DNA from: Phycisphaerales bacterium
GTDB taxonomy: Bacteria; Planctomycetota; Phycisphaerae; Phycisphaerales; UBA1924
Direction of reading: 5' to 3'
DNA: 64,000 nucleotides
Assembly: GCA_029260295.1 (NCBI GenBank)
Contig: JAJDDN010000007.1
Location: forward strand, 186,001-250,000
The notes below the pieces were generated by a model, which saw only the letters and a list, made by a program, of their open reading frames with translations, was not told the DNA's origin and ran no database searches. Below are positions 25,839 through 34,996 of this stretch, piece after piece (the first letter of the stretch is position 1; each line of letters begins with the position of its first letter). The position numbers and the translations under genes were made by a program.

Positions 25839-26561
25839 ATGAACTCAACCACTCCAACAACTCCGATCACCAGCCGGCTTAAAGACGACAACTGGGATCT
25901 CCATCAAATCGCTGAACGCGGCGGAACCCCCGAATCCATGATCAAGGGCACCATGACCCGTGAGCAGTTTGCTGCGTATCTTGGCCAAGCGATCCATGTG
26001 CACCGCGCGCTGGACTCAGCTCTCAATCAAGCCACCCAACTGATGGCTGACCTTGACTACCTCGTGACTCCGAAGCATCTCTTTGAGCAGTACTTCGCGC
26101 AAGATCTCGAGTACTACCAAACAGGAATGGCCGAAACCCCGGCACCGGGAACCGCACGATTCATCGAGCACATCAACGCACACGCCAACCAACCACTCCA
26201 CATCTTCGGGCTCCACTATGTCCGCATGGGTGCGCTCAACGGCAACCGCTTCGTCGCACGCAAGCTCCGCCAGGTCTTCGGGATCGACCACCCGTCTGAT
26301 GGCATGCTAAGCCATGACCCATTCGGCGGTTCACAACGCGGCGATTGGATGAGCTTCAAGCAAGGCATCGACGCCCTCGTCCTCACCAGCGACCAACGCG
26401 ATGAACTCTTCGGGGGTGTCCGAGCCGCCTATGTGCTGACGATCAATCTGGATCTTGAAGAATACATGAGCGACCAGCAACTCCTGACCGCCCACGAAAA
26501 ATCACTCGACCGCGAAGTCTTTGTCAAGGGCCACTCGGTCCATGTCCAACCTGAATCTTAA
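25839..26561 (+). CDS. Heme oxygenase-like protein
   Basis: 240 aa from the ATG at 25839, with GGAG 6 nt upstream. The pattern DLHQIAER near the N-terminus supplies the likely proximal His. MTREQFAAYLGQAIHVHRALD, LHIFGLHYVRMGALNGNRFVARKLRQVFG and a late FKQGIDAL follow the helical heme oxygenase (HO-1/HmuO) fold. The canonical distal helix with its GxxxG is less obvious here; the GLHYVRMGALNGN segment occupies a comparable position. Heme oxygenases open heme to biliverdin, CO and iron. It is convergent with a BtuF/FhuD-type binding lipoprotein, so an iron or heme theme is possible. A divergent heme oxygenase-fold enzyme with another substrate cannot be excluded. Confidence 0.75.
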   Translation: MNSTTPTTPITSRLKDDNWDLHQIAERGGTPESMIKGTMTREQFAAYLGQAIHVHRALDSALNQATQLMADLDYLVTPKHLFEQYFAQDLEYYQTGMAETPAPGTARFIEHINAHANQPLHIFGLHYVRMGALNGNRFVARKLRQVFGIDHPSDGMLSHDPFGGSQRGDWMSFKQGIDALVLTSDQRDELFGGVRAAYVLTINLDLEEYMSDQQLLTAHEKSLDREVFVKGHSVHVQPES

Positions 26562-26573
26562 AGGCTCAGCGGA

Positions 26574-27533
26574 TCAGTCTGCCCACAACTCAAACATCGC
26601 CGCTATCTCATCGGCCACCTCGCCAAGCGCCCCCGACGGGAGCAACCCGAGCGGGTGATCGATCACCCCGACGCGTCCAGACTCAAACGCGGCGATTGGT
26701 AGATCGGCAAGCGGCCCGAATGCTCCTTTAATTTCATCGAGCGTTGGCACAGCCGGCTCGCCAAAGCGATCATCTTCAGTCTGCTGCTGAGGCGAAATCA
26801 GAATAATCGAATCCGGATTCAGTGCTATCAGATCCTCGTAATCGAGCTCGATCCACATTGATCCTTCTGCAACAGCAGGAGTTGCCCCGAGCCTCGTGAT
26901 GAGCTGGTGGTGATACGAACCCGGACCCATGGCGCCGATCGGATCCACCGAACCAAGCACCAGCACCTTCCCGGCTGCATCGGCGATCGGCCCAAGATCA
27001 TCCCAAGCAAGAGCCAGCCCCTCGCTGGGCGGAGTGCGGTCTTGATCCTGCATCACATCAAACTCGGTCGGCTGCCCTTGGGGAGCACCCTTGAACAGGT
27101 AGTACAAATCGTCCATCGCCACCGCGATGTCGTCGAGCGTGTTGAGGGGACGCTCAAAGAGAATCCAGCCGCGTTCATCTGCGATCTGCAACAGCTTGGG
27201 TGAACGCTCGGCGCTGGTCTTCTGAAAGAACAGGTGTGTCGGGTTGGTTTCAATAAGAACTTCCAGATCAAATCCCAGCTCAGACCCCGCTGCGGGGACT
27301 TGGCCGCTCAGCACCATGTCGTAGTCGTGCTTGGCGACGATGCGATCCTCAAACCCAAGATCACGCAGCATCACCGCGATCGCCGGAGACAGGGCAGCCA
27401 TTCGGACCTCGAGCTGCTCGGTGTTCTCGCTCTTCTTGGCAACAGGTGTTACCGACGGCGATGGCCCGCATGAGACAAGAACCAGAGCACAGAGAACTGC
27501 ATAGAAAGAAAGGATGTAACGGGCGGTGGTCAT
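26574..27533 (-). CDS. ABC-type substrate-binding lipoprotein (BtuF/FhuD class)
   Basis: 319 aa with a lipoprotein signal ending LVLVSCGP. The body follows the helical-backbone binding-protein fold: VRMAALSPAIAVMLRDLGFEDRIVAKHDYD at the start, DLEVLIETNPTHLFF, later ELDYEDLIALNPDSIILISP. Members bind cobalamin, siderophores or heme. No permease or ATPase is adjacent. It begins 11 bp after the BshC-like gene on the same strand, so it is probably the last gene of that operon. Its 3' end faces the heme oxygenase-like gene across 12 bp. The ligand is not predictable from sequence alone. Confidence 0.8.
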   Translation of the reverse strand: MTTARYILSFYAVLCALVLVSCGPSPSVTPVAKKSENTEQLEVRMAALSPAIAVMLRDLGFEDRIVAKHDYDMVLSGQVPAAGSELGFDLEVLIETNPTHLFFQKTSAERSPKLLQIADERGWILFERPLNTLDDIAVAMDDLYYLFKGAPQGQPTEFDVMQDQDRTPPSEGLALAWDDLGPIADAAGKVLVLGSVDPIGAMGPGSYHHQLITRLGATPAVAEGSMWIELDYEDLIALNPDSIILISPQQQTEDDRFGEPAVPTLDEIKGAFGPLADLPIAAFESGRVGVIDHPLGLLPSGALGEVADEIAAMFELWAD

Positions 27534-27544
27534 GACAGAGGGTA

Positions 27545-28942
27545 TCAGCCCCCACCGCCGAGAGCTCGGATGACCTCGTCTTTGAGTGATTGGAGTTGCT
27601 GATCGGTGTACAGCGGGAACGCCCAGGTGCGATCGTTTGCGATCTCGCGGACCTCCAGGGATTCCAGAGCGGCCCTTGAAGCGGCATCGAATCCATCAAT
27701 CGCCCCGGCGTGGTTTGATCTGGTTTCAACGAGCAGTTGTTGGAGCTGAGCGAAAAGCTTGGCGGTGTGATTCTGGTTCCCGTTGATCTTGGATTCGGCG
27801 ATCTCGTCAACCAACGCCAGCTTCTGATCCGCAGCGTCAAAGTCGCCGAGCATCGCGGGATCATGACGGGCGTGGTGGGCGGCCCAAACCGCACGGTCAG
27901 GATCTTGGGTGGTTGGAAGTTCAAACTCCAGCCGCATCGTCGCCGTCGCGGCCGCGATGGGGGCAAGGGATAGGCCCTGCCAGTTGGCGATCCATGCTTC
28001 GGTAATCTGGTCGTATTCGTAGCCGCCGGTGCCATGGATAAAGAGATCGCAGGCGAAAGCCCGCACGATCGCGGTCATCATGATCCCGCGTGGGATGAGA
28101 TTGCTGCGATCAAACCCGGAGTCCGAATCCAGTTCAACAAAGACCGGCACGCGTCCGTTCTCGTCGAGCCGCCAGAGTGGGAGCTCGATCCGATTCTCTG
28201 TCATCGACAACACGCGAACCCCGGCATCGGGAAACTTCTCAACACTCGCGTTGTAGGATTCGATAGCAGCCTTTGGATCAGCAAGAATCGCATCAAACAA
28301 CCCAGAACCCGCGTCGGTCGAGAGTAGATCCGATGCAAAGACCAGTGTCGGTTCTTGGAGATCGAGTTGCTCGCAGAGCATGCCAATAGTGGCAATGGCA
28401 AACTGGCGGGCGAGCGAGGGTTCGTGCTCGTATCCCATGAGCCATGAGCCGATGGATTCGAGTTCTTCTGGGAGATCGGCATTGATTGCGATCGCAGGTT
28501 GAGAAGCGGCCGGGGAATGTTCTATTGATTCCCCCCCGATGCGGACTGTCTCAACTGTGAGCGACTCGCCGTCTTGCTTTGGCAATCGGACCAATGCGGG
28601 ATCCACGACATCTTGATCAGGCACAATCCAAACCGAGACGGCTCCGGTTTCTTTGGACCAGTGATCCAACGCGATGAGCTTGGCGACGATCCCCGGATGG
28701 AAGAGGATGGGCTGGTGACCCGATGCGATAATCGGGCGGTCAGTCGGGAGCCCGAGTTGTATCCGCGCTTGGATCGCCTGCTCAGAGCTGGGCGCCCTGA
28801 TATCTGAGATCCATGCATCGGGCGCGGGGAGCAGTGCGATCTCGGCGAGCTCTGGGGGGTGCGTGCTGGTTTTTTTGGGGGCCATACACGCGGATTCCTG
28901 TGCGTGACAAGGCGGGGTTGATGGGGACATCAACACCGACAT
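27545..28942 (-). CDS. Distant BshC-like protein, function uncertain
   Basis: 465 aa (an ATG at 28885 is an alternative start). No close family is recognised with certainty, but three landmarks line up with BshC, the cysteine-adding enzyme of bacillithiol synthesis. ASGHQPILFHPGIVAKLIA stands where BshC has its TGQQ...LF segment. VSVWIVPDQDVVDP parallels the PVFW..EDHD segment. ACDLFIHGTGGYEYDQITE parallels the GGPGEIAY segment. The central and C-terminal parts are divergent. It overlaps the upstream glycosyltransferase by 13 bp and precedes the binding lipoprotein by 11 bp. A LmbE-type deacetylase like BshB occurs 22 kb away, but no BshA is in the window. Confidence 0.5.
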   Translation of the reverse strand: MSVLMSPSTPPCHAQESACMAPKKTSTHPPELAEIALLPAPDAWISDIRAPSSEQAIQARIQLGLPTDRPIIASGHQPILFHPGIVAKLIALDHWSKETGAVSVWIVPDQDVVDPALVRLPKQDGESLTVETVRIGGESIEHSPAASQPAIAINADLPEELESIGSWLMGYEHEPSLARQFAIATIGMLCEQLDLQEPTLVFASDLLSTDAGSGLFDAILADPKAAIESYNASVEKFPDAGVRVLSMTENRIELPLWRLDENGRVPVFVELDSDSGFDRSNLIPRGIMMTAIVRAFACDLFIHGTGGYEYDQITEAWIANWQGLSLAPIAAATATMRLEFELPTTQDPDRAVWAAHHARHDPAMLGDFDAADQKLALVDEIAESKINGNQNHTAKLFAQLQQLLVETRSNHAGAIDGFDAASRAALESLEVREIANDRTWAFPLYTDQQLQSLKDEVIRALGGGG

Positions 28943-29703
28943 CGAGACTCAGCATTGGTTGAGGCAGGGTGCTTCACAGCAGCGAGCTTGACCTGCGCGT
29001 TGGCGTTGACGATCTCGCGTGCGAGCACCTGGCGGTAATGCGCAAGGCGGTGGACGGAGTCATCGAGTCCGCCACCGAAGGTCCTGTTGGGGTCGTTATA
29101 AATCAGATCGACCTCGACCTCGCCGACGCGGAGGTTGTGAGCCGAGGACTGCGCCCAGAGCTGCATCGGAAATGCGTAGCCACTCTCGGTCAGGGTGATC
29201 CGTTGCATCGCGCTGACGCGGTGGGCTTTGAAGCCACAGAACGCGTCGGTGAGTGTGTAGCCGAAGCGGTCGTTGATCTCGTTGGCGAGGGTCATGTTGA
29301 TGGCCCGGCGGTCGGCGGGGGCGATCTCGGATTTGGCGTCGAGATTGAGATAGCGGGAGCCTGAGATGATGTCGAGGTCGTCGCGAGCAATAGCGTCCAT
29401 GAATGTTGGGATGTGCGCCGGCTCGTGCTGGTCGTCGCAATCCATAGTGATGACCCAGTCGTATCCCTTGCGGGCACCGTGTTTGAAGCTCTCGCTGATC
29501 GCGTGGCCATACCCCATATTGGTGGTGTGGCGGATGATGTCGAGACCCATCGGCCCTTGGAGTTCCTCGAGGATCTCCGGGGTGCCGTCGGTCGAGCCGT
29601 CGTCAATCAGGAGGATGTTGTCGGCGTACTGACGCACGCGATCAAGAATCCCGCGGACATAGCCCACTTCGTTATAGACAGGGATGGCGATCAGTACTGA
29701 CAT
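28930..29703 (-). CDS. Glycosyltransferase family 2 (polyprenyl-phosphate sugar transferase type)
   Basis: 257 aa from the second ATG (29703). The GT-A fold is plain: VLIAIPVYNEVGYV, then ILLIDDGSTDGTPEIL (first Asp pair), VITMDCDDQHEPAHIPTFMDA (DxD region) and DIISGSRYL. The pattern resembles dolichol-phosphate mannosyltransferase-like enzymes, but no C-terminal membrane helices are present. The 3' end overlaps the BshC-like gene by 13 bp, so they are co-transcribed. It could act on a lipid-linked sugar or on a small-molecule glycoside; the acceptor is unknown. Confidence 0.88.
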   Translation of the reverse strand: MSVLIAIPVYNEVGYVRGILDRVRQYADNILLIDDGSTDGTPEILEELQGPMGLDIIRHTTNMGYGHAISESFKHGARKGYDWVITMDCDDQHEPAHIPTFMDAIARDDLDIISGSRYLNLDAKSEIAPADRRAINMTLANEINDRFGYTLTDAFCGFKAHRVSAMQRITLTESGYAFPMQLWAQSSAHNLRVGEVEVDLIYNDPNRTFGGGLDDSVHRLAHYRQVLAREIVNANAQVKLAAVKHPASTNAESRCRC

Positions 29704-29808
29704 AAACAATCTCCGGCTCGATGGATCGAATGATAGGTGGACGAACAGTTTATATCTGAACGCTCGTTCGGGAATGATTATTCCCAGCGAATCACGAGAT
29801 TCCGCAGA

Positions 29809-30420
29809 TTACTGGTTCTCGATCTCTGATTGCTCATCCTCTTCGGATTTCGACAGGGCGGTATAAGCCCCGAATCCAAACGGAAGGCCGCTCCCGCCCT
29901 CTTGATCGTCATCCTGGATGTCCTCAGTTGCCGCTTCGAGCTGGCGAACCAAATCCTCGGACAGCGAGTGGATTCCGATAATGTGCGAAATCGGGAGGGT
30001 GTAGGTCTCGCCTGAGGGGGTGGTGATCCGGAAGACAGTGCACTGGACATCGGCAGAGCGTTCGCGGTCCTTCTGAGAACCCACGGCTGAGCACGCGAAG
30101 ACTGGGAAGATGTCTGCGATTGGGATGCGCTGCCCGAGGCTGGTGATGATCCCCATCCGACCATCAAACAGGTCTGCGACCGGCAGTATCGAGTGCTGTG
30201 CCGCTGACGGGGTCGGGCTCAGGCGAGAGCTGGAGCTCGCTGCTGCGGTGGCCATGGCCATCAGGGAGTCGCGGACGACATTGGACCAGAACTGATCCCG
30301 GCGAGCCTGAACACGGATTGCCTGGGGCATCGCGGATACAGATGCATCGGCCGGGTGTGGCCATTGCGGTGCCGATTGCTCGGCCTTTGACGAATCTTGA
30401 GGGTTATTGGATGGATTCAT
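29809..30420 (-). CDS. Hypothetical protein, function unknown
   Basis: 203 aa, no signal peptide and no membrane helix. The N-terminal third is Ser/Ala/Pro-rich (SSSSRLSPTPSAAQHS). A middle section reads ILPVADLFDGRMGIITSLGQRIPIADIFPVF and then VFRITTPSGETYTLPISHIIGIHSL, possibly a small beta-barrel domain. The C-terminus is acidic (DDDQEGG, KSEEDEQSEIEN). No family is recognised. It lies about 105 bp upstream of the glycosyltransferase on the same strand and might lead that operon. No strong ribosome-binding site is seen. Confidence 0.5.
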   Translation of the reverse strand: MNPSNNPQDSSKAEQSAPQWPHPADASVSAMPQAIRVQARRDQFWSNVVRDSLMAMATAAASSSSRLSPTPSAAQHSILPVADLFDGRMGIITSLGQRIPIADIFPVFACSAVGSQKDRERSADVQCTVFRITTPSGETYTLPISHIIGIHSLSEDLVRQLEAATEDIQDDDQEGGSGLPFGFGAYTALSKSEEDEQSEIENQ

Positions 30421-30609
30421 GGTCCATGAGTTTATCCACTCTGCAGGTATAACCCCCGGTGCTGCACCGCCTATACAGGTCTGTTTTTTATATTCCAGAA
30501 CCCCACCGTCATAATCGGCACAACCTCCGGCGTATTGGCATTTGTCCCATATTCACAGCCAAGTGACATCATCGACCCGCCGATGCATTGTCCACACGGA
30601 GGATGAATT

Positions 30610-30909
30610 ATGGATAACAACGGCAAGGCATTCAATGAGGTACGGGCACTTCTGAATAAGATGGATCGCTCCATCGATGACGCCCGCACCAAACGATTGG
30701 GGCCAGCGATCGGCTCACCTCAACAGTCTCCAAAGAGCAACAATGCAGGTTCAGTTGATCTAGATCAGGAAGTCGGAGGCTCAACCCCCGCTCGCCCGAT
30801 GACAGAACTCCAACGCAAACGCGCCTCCTTCGGACGAGCCAAACCGCTCGGACGCAATGAATCAAAGAGCCAATGGAAATCCACAGGCTCCGACGATTCG
30901 ATCGGGTAA
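30610..30909 (+). CDS. Small hydrophilic hypothetical protein
   Basis: 99 aa with a very good ribosome-binding site (GGAGG, 7 nt before the ATG), which is the main reason to trust it. It is entirely polar and low in hydrophobic residues, with many Ser, Lys, Arg and Asn, so it is probably disordered. The N-terminal stretch MDNNGKAFNEVRALLNKMDRSIDDAR could form one helix. No domain is recognised. It is convergent with the DUF885 gene (26-bp gap). Nucleic-acid or ribosome association would fit the basic composition, but this is speculation. Confidence 0.55.
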   Translation: MDNNGKAFNEVRALLNKMDRSIDDARTKRLGPAIGSPQQSPKSNNAGSVDLDQEVGGSTPARPMTELQRKRASFGRAKPLGRNESKSQWKSTGSDDSIG

Positions 30910-30934
30910 CTCAAAATTCAAACACACGACCCTC

Positions 30935-32788
30935 TCACGGGGTATGAGTCAGCCGCTGATCAATGATCCAGCGGTTGATTTGTTTTTCGAGGAGCGGCAA
31001 AGGAAGCGAGCCGTCCTTGAGCACTTCGTCGTGGAACGCGCGAACATCAAACGCATCACCAAGCTCGGCTTCTGCATATGCCCGCAGCCCGCGGATACTG
31101 AGCTGCCCGATCTTGTACCCCGTCGCCTGACCCGGCCAACCGATGTACCTGTCGACCTCTGAAGTGATGTTGTGGGGAGCGAGCGCGCTGTTGGCAATCA
31201 TGTAATCAATCGCCTGCTGGCGTGACCAGCCCTTGGCGTGGATGCCGGTATCAACGACCAGCCGCAGTGCCCGCCACATCTCCATATTGAGCCGACCGAA
31301 GTTGTCGTATGGATTGGCGTAAAGCCCGTTGGTCGCCTGATCGCCCATCTCAAGCCCGAGAGCCTCGGCATACAACGCCCAGCCTTCGCCAAAGGCTGTA
31401 AAGTTCATGGTCTGACGGATCGGGTGCTGATTCTCAATCTCGCGGACCAGAGCGTACTGATGGTGGTGCCCGGGGACCGCTTCGTGCATGGTGAGCGCGA
31501 GCATCTCGTAGCGGGGCCTTTGGTCGAGCTTCGAGCAGTTGGCCATGAAGTACCCCGGGACGGCTGATTTCATGTCGCCGGGGTAGTAGTACGCGGTGGG
31601 CGCGCTGGCTTCTTGGTATTGGGGGAGCCGTTTGACGCCGTAGGAGAGGCGTGGGAGACGGCCGAAAAGCTCAACCATCCCAGGATCGATCCGCTTGCTG
31701 ATGGCCTGGTACTCGGCGAGCAAGGCATCGGGATCGGTGTGATAGAACCTCGGATCGGTGCGGAGGTACTCGATAAATGCGGTGAAGACCGCATCGTCTG
31801 ACTTCCAATCGATGTCTCCATGATCGCCTGCGGTGAACCAATCTGTTTGCCTGATGACCTCGATCATCTCGGCCTTGAGCCGTTCGACCTCTGCGAGCCC
31901 CAAGTTATGAACCGCTTGAGCGGTCACGCGAGGCATGGTTGTGTGGTTGGCGAGTTGGCTGTTGTAGCCAGCGATCCCGTCAACACCGTCGCTGGCACCG
32001 ATCGAATCCCGGCAGGCCGGGATGTACTCGTTCTGCAAGAACAACGCGAGTTCCAAGAACACTGGGACAATTTCGGCATTGATGATGTCGAGCGCCTCAC
32101 TCGCCTGCGGGTTCTCGGGATTCATCGAGCGGAACGGCTTATAAAAAGGTGACAGGGCCGGGTCGTTGCGGATCTCGCCTGAACACTGCGCCAGAACCTG
32201 GGCGACCGTCGATGACAGGATCACCCGTGGCGGGACGCGTCCCGACTGGATGCCGGCCCGCATGTTGTCGATGTGATCGCCGATGAGCACATCGACTCGT
32301 TTGAGCCGCTGGATATACATGGATCGGTGGGCGTTGGTCGTCATCGGGACCCGCGAGCCCATCTGGGGGAGCCAGATTTGAGGGCCTGAAATGGAAGTAA
32401 TCGGGGTCTGGAATGATTTGAACTTGTTCTGGGCGATACTGGTCATGAGCCGGTACTGGACGAGATCAAAGTCTGTGCGGTCCGCGTCGCTGTAGTTAGA
32501 CTGATCGAGCACCTGGAGATCTGCGAGCAGCTCCCCTTCCTGATCGATCCAGACCTGCTGGGCGGCGGCCGAAACATCCTGCATCTCGCCGAGCCGTGAA
32601 TCATCGTTGACGATCTGGTAGTAGCCGCCGGGGTTGTTGTCGTACATCTCAAGGAGGTAGCGGTCCATGAATCCCCAGAGGGCGGGGTCGCGATCGTCTG
32701 GGCAGGCTGGGAGATCCGGCTGGGCCAAAGCGGACGAACAGATGGCGAGGACGAGGGCGGCGATTCCGATCTGGAGGGGTTTGAGCAT
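30935..32788 (-). CDS. Secreted DUF885 family (putative metallopeptidase-like) protein
   Basis: 617 aa with a signal peptide (AALVLAICSSALAQ). DUF885 landmarks are present: YLRTDPRFYHTDPDALLAEYQAI, KSAVPGYFMANC, and the zinc-type motif MHEAVPGHHHQ (His/Glu near residue 433), then FGEGWALYAEALGLEMG. Members are predicted zinc peptidases related to the M32/M3 fold, many exported; few have known substrates. Length and motif spacing are normal, so the protein looks intact. It is transcribed away from the tRNA-Gln gene and converges with the small 99-aa gene. Confidence 0.9.
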   Translation of the reverse strand: MLKPLQIGIAALVLAICSSALAQPDLPACPDDRDPALWGFMDRYLLEMYDNNPGGYYQIVNDDSRLGEMQDVSAAAQQVWIDQEGELLADLQVLDQSNYSDADRTDFDLVQYRLMTSIAQNKFKSFQTPITSISGPQIWLPQMGSRVPMTTNAHRSMYIQRLKRVDVLIGDHIDNMRAGIQSGRVPPRVILSSTVAQVLAQCSGEIRNDPALSPFYKPFRSMNPENPQASEALDIINAEIVPVFLELALFLQNEYIPACRDSIGASDGVDGIAGYNSQLANHTTMPRVTAQAVHNLGLAEVERLKAEMIEVIRQTDWFTAGDHGDIDWKSDDAVFTAFIEYLRTDPRFYHTDPDALLAEYQAISKRIDPGMVELFGRLPRLSYGVKRLPQYQEASAPTAYYYPGDMKSAVPGYFMANCSKLDQRPRYEMLALTMHEAVPGHHHQYALVREIENQHPIRQTMNFTAFGEGWALYAEALGLEMGDQATNGLYANPYDNFGRLNMEMWRALRLVVDTGIHAKGWSRQQAIDYMIANSALAPHNITSEVDRYIGWPGQATGYKIGQLSIRGLRAYAEAELGDAFDVRAFHDEVLKDGSLPLPLLEKQINRWIIDQRLTHTP

Positions 32789-32907
32789 CCACCAGCATAG
32801 GAGTCATACAAGAGGAGTCGTATACGATTGCGGGTTGCCCCCAGCGATGGAGCGGATAGGATACCGGGCTGCAGATCGGGCTCTTTGGCCGATCGAGGCG
32901 ACAATCC

Positions 32908-32978
32908 GAGGGATTAGTGTAATGGTAGCACGAGGGTTTCTGATACCCTTAGTAAGAGTTCAAATCTCTTATCCCTTA
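32908..32978 (+). tRNA. tRNA-Gln (anticodon CTG)
   Basis: Folds by hand into a full 71-nt cloverleaf. The 7-bp acceptor is GAGGGAT/ATCCCTT, closed by a weak G1-U72 pair. The D arm is GTG...CAC around TAATGGTAG. The anticodon stem AGGGT/ACCCT has loop TTCTGAT (anticodon CTG, reads CAG). The variable loop has 4 nt. The T arm is AAGAG/CTCTT with loop TTCAAAT, and the discriminator is A. CCA is not encoded. A weak first pair is also known in E. coli tRNA-Gln. It lies alone between DUF885 and the ABC exporter and is missed by ORF calling. Confidence 0.88.
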
Positions 32979-32983
32979 CTTTC

Positions 32984-34996
32984 TTAGCTGACAGGTTGCC
33001 CCGCAGGGTGAAGCGGCTCGTCAGAATCATCAGTCAACTGCAAACGAAGCAGCTGGGCGTACCGACCATCGGCGGCCAGCAGCTCATCGTGCGTGCCGAC
33101 CTCTTGGATGGTCCCGTCTTCAAGCACCACGATCCGGCTCGCGTGGCGGATGGTGCTCAGGCGGTGCGCGATCACGAAACTGGTCCGCGATTTCATCAGC
33201 GTGTTGAGGGCCTGCTGGATCAATCGTTCGGACTCGGTATCGAGCGAACTGGTCGCTTCGTCAAGAATCAGGATCTTTGGATCTGCCAAGATCGCGCGGG
33301 CGATGGCGATGCGTTGTTTCTGGCCCCCCGACAGACGGATGCCCCGCTCGCCGATGACGGTGTCGTAGCCTTCTTCGAGGTCTTCAACAAACCCATGCGC
33401 ATTGGCGGCCTTGGCAGCATTGACAATCTGCTCATGGGTCGCGCGTCGCTTGGCGTATCCGATGTTGTCGGTGACGGAGCCATCGAAAAGGAAGACATCT
33501 TGTTCGACAATGCCGAGCAGTGCGCGGTACTGCTCGATCAGTAGATCTTTGAGATCGATACCATCGAGGGCGATGGTGCCGGAGGTCGGGTCGTCAAACC
33601 GTGCGATGAGATTGCAGAAAGTGGTCTTGCCCGCGCCCGATGCGCCGACGAGGGCGATGGTTTCGCCTGGTTCTATTGACAAAGTGATTTCGTGAAGAAC
33701 GGGCTCGCCTCGGGTAATGGCTTGATTGGAATCGTCGCGGTTTTTGGTACGGATTGGGTAGGCGTAGGACAGATCGGTGATGGCGAGTTGGCCGGTGACG
33801 GTCTCAGGCGAGATCGAATGTGTCGGGATGACATCGGCGAACTCTTGATCCTCAGCCAGTAGATCCAGCACGCGATCGAGAGCCGCGAGGTTGTTCTGGA
33901 CATTGGTCGCGCTCGAAACGAGCGATTCAAGCGGGCCAAGAAGGGCGAGAATGTACGCGGAAAACGCCATGAGGTCGCCGATGGTGAGCGTGCCGTCGAT
34001 GACGGCGGTGCCGCCGTAGAGCAGCACGGCGATCGACGCGACGGGGATCATGACCTGCCAGACGATCTCGATGGTCCGAGCCCACCACCATGTGTAGAGC
34101 TCTTGGCGGACTAGGAGATGCCCCTCGGTCGTGAACCGGGCGGCTTCGGCCTGACGACGATTGAACGCCCGAACAACACGCATGCCCGCGAAGGATTCGG
34201 CGCTCATCGCGTCGATGCCTTGACGGCGGGATCGGATGTCGCGGTACATCGGGCGGATGCGCTGGATCCAGGTGCGATGGCTGATCCAGATCACCGGGAG
34301 CAGGATGAGTGCACCGATGACGAGCCGCCAGTCGATCCAGATCAGGACGAGGAGCGTGCCGAAGAACTGAATGATTGCTCGCCAGGGGTTGTAGATCATG
34401 GAGAAGACGAGATCGCCGACCCCGCCCGCATCTTCGCGGAGGATCGAGGAGACGCCGCCAGATTTGAGATGGTGGATGCGATGCAGCGGCAGGCGCGAGG
34501 CGTGATCAAACACCCGCTTGCGGAGCGCGACCTGGACCCTTTTGGTGATTCGGGTGCACTGCCATCGTCCCCACATGGCAAACGAGATCGAGAACGCGGT
34601 GACCACAAGCATGATCGCCCCGAGCTGCCAGATCAATCCAACGCGGTCGGCGCGTGAGCCGTCATGTGTTCCTAGGAAATCGGGGAGCCCGGTGGGGCCT
34701 GGGGCGTCGTTGATGATGTAGTCGATCGCGACCTTCATACTCATCGGCATCGCGAGCCCGAAGACCACCGCCAGCGAGAGGGTCACCAGCGAGGCGACGA
34801 TCGTCATCTGGAACCCGCTCAGGAGTTTCCAAAACTCAGCGAGCAGACCCATCGCCGAGCGTTTGGCACCCTGAGCATGCTTTTTGTCGGTCGCTTTATC
34901 AACGCTCTCGTGGACAGATTGCTGGGCGTTCTTGGCGCGGCGGACCTCGAGATAGCGTGTAAAGCGGGCTTTGCTGGATTTATTAGAATTACGCAC
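32984..34996 (-). CDS. ABC exporter, fused membrane and ATPase domains (MsbA-like)
   Basis: Up to 670 aa from a GTG at 34996; a downstream ATG at 34852 (MGLLAEFWKLL) is an alternative. Six membrane helices span roughly residues 60-370. The ATPase domain follows: Walker A VGASGAGKTTF (~452), signature LSGGQKQRIAIARAIL (~552), Walker B ILILDEATSSLD, and the H-loop VIAHRLSTI. This is the half-transporter layout of MsbA/LmrA exporters of lipids or drugs. The basic N-terminal extension (SKARFTRYLEVRRAKNAQQ) is unusual and depends on the start. The GTG lies inside an 11-bp hairpin and lacks a Shine-Dalgarno. Confidence 0.92.
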   Translation of the reverse strand: MRNSNKSSKARFTRYLEVRRAKNAQQSVHESVDKATDKKHAQGAKRSAMGLLAEFWKLLSGFQMTIVASLVTLSLAVVFGLAMPMSMKVAIDYIINDAPGPTGLPDFLGTHDGSRADRVGLIWQLGAIMLVVTAFSISFAMWGRWQCTRITKRVQVALRKRVFDHASRLPLHRIHHLKSGGVSSILREDAGGVGDLVFSMIYNPWRAIIQFFGTLLVLIWIDWRLVIGALILLPVIWISHRTWIQRIRPMYRDIRSRRQGIDAMSAESFAGMRVVRAFNRRQAEAARFTTEGHLLVRQELYTWWWARTIEIVWQVMIPVASIAVLLYGGTAVIDGTLTIGDLMAFSAYILALLGPLESLVSSATNVQNNLAALDRVLDLLAEDQEFADVIPTHSISPETVTGQLAITDLSYAYPIRTKNRDDSNQAITRGEPVLHEITLSIEPGETIALVGASGAGKTTFCNLIARFDDPTSGTIALDGIDLKDLLIEQYRALLGIVEQDVFLFDGSVTDNIGYAKRRATHEQIVNAAKAANAHGFVEDLEEGYDTVIGERGIRLSGGQKQRIAIARAILADPKILILDEATSSLDTESERLIQQALNTLMKSRTSFVIAHRLSTIRHASRIVVLEDGTIQEVGTHDELLAADGRYAQLLRLQLTDDSDEPLHPAGQPVS

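Noticed and set aside
30446-30490. Plus-strand hairpin CGGTG-CTG-CACCG followed by TCTGTTTTTT
   Set aside because: Looks like a terminator, but the stem is only 5 bp, the T-run is more than 10 nt away, and no plus-strand gene precedes it.
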